From NCBI RefSeq assembly GCF_022695515.1, contig NZ_JALDPT010000006.1:120195-184194 (forward strand): a stretch of DNA of 64,000 bases, written 5' to 3'. Position numbers and translations under genes: made by a program. Position 1 is the stretch's first letter; each line of letters begins with the position of its first letter. The stretch comes from Phenylobacterium aquaticum. Its GTDB lineage: Bacteria; Pseudomonadota; Alphaproteobacteria; Caulobacterales; Caulobacteraceae. Positions 63,212-64,000 of the stretch are shown here, one piece after another. The notes under the pieces are model-generated. The model ran no database searches and was not told where the DNA came from. It saw nothing but the letters and a program-made list of their open reading frames with translations.

Positions 63212-64000
63212 ATGCCGACCCTGCCGGAGCTCGTTCCCGACGTCGATGTGCTCCTGGCCCTGCCGCCGGAGGAGCTCGCGCAATCGGTGCTGGTCGCCGC
63301 CCAGGCGTCCATGCAGAACGGCCTGTTCTCCGCCCTGGGGGTGACCGGCCCTGAAGCGCTCTACGGACGCGGCATGCCTGGGCCGGCCGTCTATCCCCAG
63401 CTGCGGGAACATCAGATCACCGAGGCCCTGGGCGAAGCCTGGCTCTGGCTCGAACTCAACATGCTCATCATGCCCGCGCCGGCGCCGAATGGCGCGAACG
63501 GGTTCAAGGTGTTCACCCGGCGCGGGCGCGGGGTTGTCGGCGATCCAGCGCGTTTCGCCGCCTATCGGAGCGCAGCCGCCTTTCCCAAGTCGCTGCTGCA
63601 CGGCGCGATCGCCGAGGCGGTCTGGCTGGATCTCGCGCGCGGCGATTACCCGACGGCGGTCTTTCGGGCGTTCCGCACCGTGGAGGAGGCCGTCCGCGTC
63701 GCAGGCGGGTTCGCGGCCGAGGACGTCGGCGTCGATCTGGTCCGACGCGCCTTCAACCCGCAGAACGGTCCGCTGCGGCGGGCCGACGATCCGGCGGCGG
63801 AGCGCGAGGCGCTGGCCAGTCTGTTCGCGGGCGCGATCGGGTCGTACAAGAACCCGCATTCCCACCGCACCGTGGTGATCGGCGAGGCCCAGGAGGCCCA
63901 GGAGATGGTCCTCCTCGCCTCGCATCTGCTGAGGATCGTCACGCGCGTCGACCGGCCTGAACCCGGGTTCACGTCTAGGCTGGGCGGGAACCAGGCCAGG
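63212..64000 (+). CDS. TIGR02391-like protein (partial at window end)
   Basis: From ATG 63212 an open frame runs to the window edge (263 codons without a stop). The C-terminal visible part, LVRRAFNPQNGPLRR...ALASLFAGAIGSYKNPHSHRTVVIGEAQEAQEMVLLASHLLRIV, matches the Ymh/TIGR02391 family, in which G-x-x-K-N-P-x-S-H is the core signature. These proteins are frequent in defence- or mobile-element contexts; the biochemical function is unknown. The remaining C-terminus lies outside the window or just before the next stop. Confidence 0.85.
   Translation, partial: MPTLPELVPDVDVLLALPPEELAQSVLVAAQASMQNGLFSALGVTGPEALYGRGMPGPAVYPQLREHQITEALGEAWLWLELNMLIMPAPAPNGANGFKVFTRRGRGVVGDPARFAAYRSAAAFPKSLLHGAIAEAVWLDLARGDYPTAVFRAFRTVEEAVRVAGGFAAEDVGVDLVRRAFNPQNGPLRRADDPAAEREALASLFAGAIGSYKNPHSHRTVVIGEAQEAQEMVLLASHLLRIVTRVDRPEPGFTSRLGGNQAR

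Noticed and set aside
63083..63925. Minus-strand frame of 280 codons near the right end
   Set aside because: The plus strand carries the recognisable TIGR02391-type signature; the minus frame is its shadow.

Overview
This 64 kb window is high-GC, densely coding DNA, most likely from an alphaproteobacterium of the Caulobacterales (Caulobacter or Phenylobacterium type). The reasons are the GC-rich codon use, a GTTC-N7-GTTC LexA box in front of dinB, an MCE/Mla lipid-transport operon ending in a lipoprotein, and a lasso-peptide locus with its own isopeptidase, TonB-dependent receptor and FecI/FecR pair, which is a typical Caulobacterales arrangement. No rRNA, complete tRNA or CRISPR array was seen.

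Layout. 1-12.7 kb looks like ordinary chromosome: an Mla-type lipid transporter operon, a GIY-YIG-like protein, a YdcF-family protein, a split chromate transporter, a DsbA-like protein, an iron-permease-family/DUF1003 pair, and the molybdate system modABC with divergent modE and a probable ModE operator between them. At 12.88 kb lies a 45-nt 3' fragment of a tRNA-Val gene, followed by a P4-type integrase, an AlpA-like regulator and an ORF6N protein, so an integrated element starts here. Its other end is not recognisable in the window.

17.0-20.5 kb is a lasso-peptide cluster: GntR regulator, a 38-residue precursor, a fused RRE/protease (B) and an asparagine-synthetase-like cyclase (C). The matching lasso isopeptidase, TonB-dependent receptor, FecR and FecI sit at 30.0-37.2 kb on the opposite strand. 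Between them is a six-gene efflux operon (TolC, RND adaptor, RND pump, response regulator, sensor kinase, MFS). No dedicated ABC exporter for the lasso peptide is present.

37.3-40.6 kb is a patchy accessory stretch: a small HTH protein, a 158-bp MITE-like element with terminal inverted repeats and a 4-bp target duplication, and a lower-GC AAA ATPase with a frameshift. 40.6-55.8 kb holds the most unusual block. A divergent SbcC/SbcD-like (YhaN/YhaO-like) pair faces a tightly overlapping six-gene operon. That operon encodes a ClpB-like AAA+ protein, a radical-SAM activase-like protein, a double-zinc-ribbon pseudokinase with a DUF4011-like region, an SF1 helicase with a C-terminal nuclease-like domain, and two helical proteins of unknown function. 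The kinase and helicase frames appear to have been one very large protein. I propose this block as a candidate, possibly undescribed, NTP-dependent conflict (antiphage) or DNA-stress system. 55.9-64 kb returns to smaller genes: a duplicated-repeat protein, three small Cys-rich proteins, an SRAP protein, a secreted S1/P1 nuclease overlapping an acid phosphatase, dinB, and a partial TIGR02391-like protein.

A technical point runs through the window. At least six genes, and possibly a seventh (chrA), can be restored to full family-like reading frames by adding one G or C at one place each. Such uniform one-base losses suggest consensus indel errors rather than real gene decay, so the frameshifted genes are probably functional.
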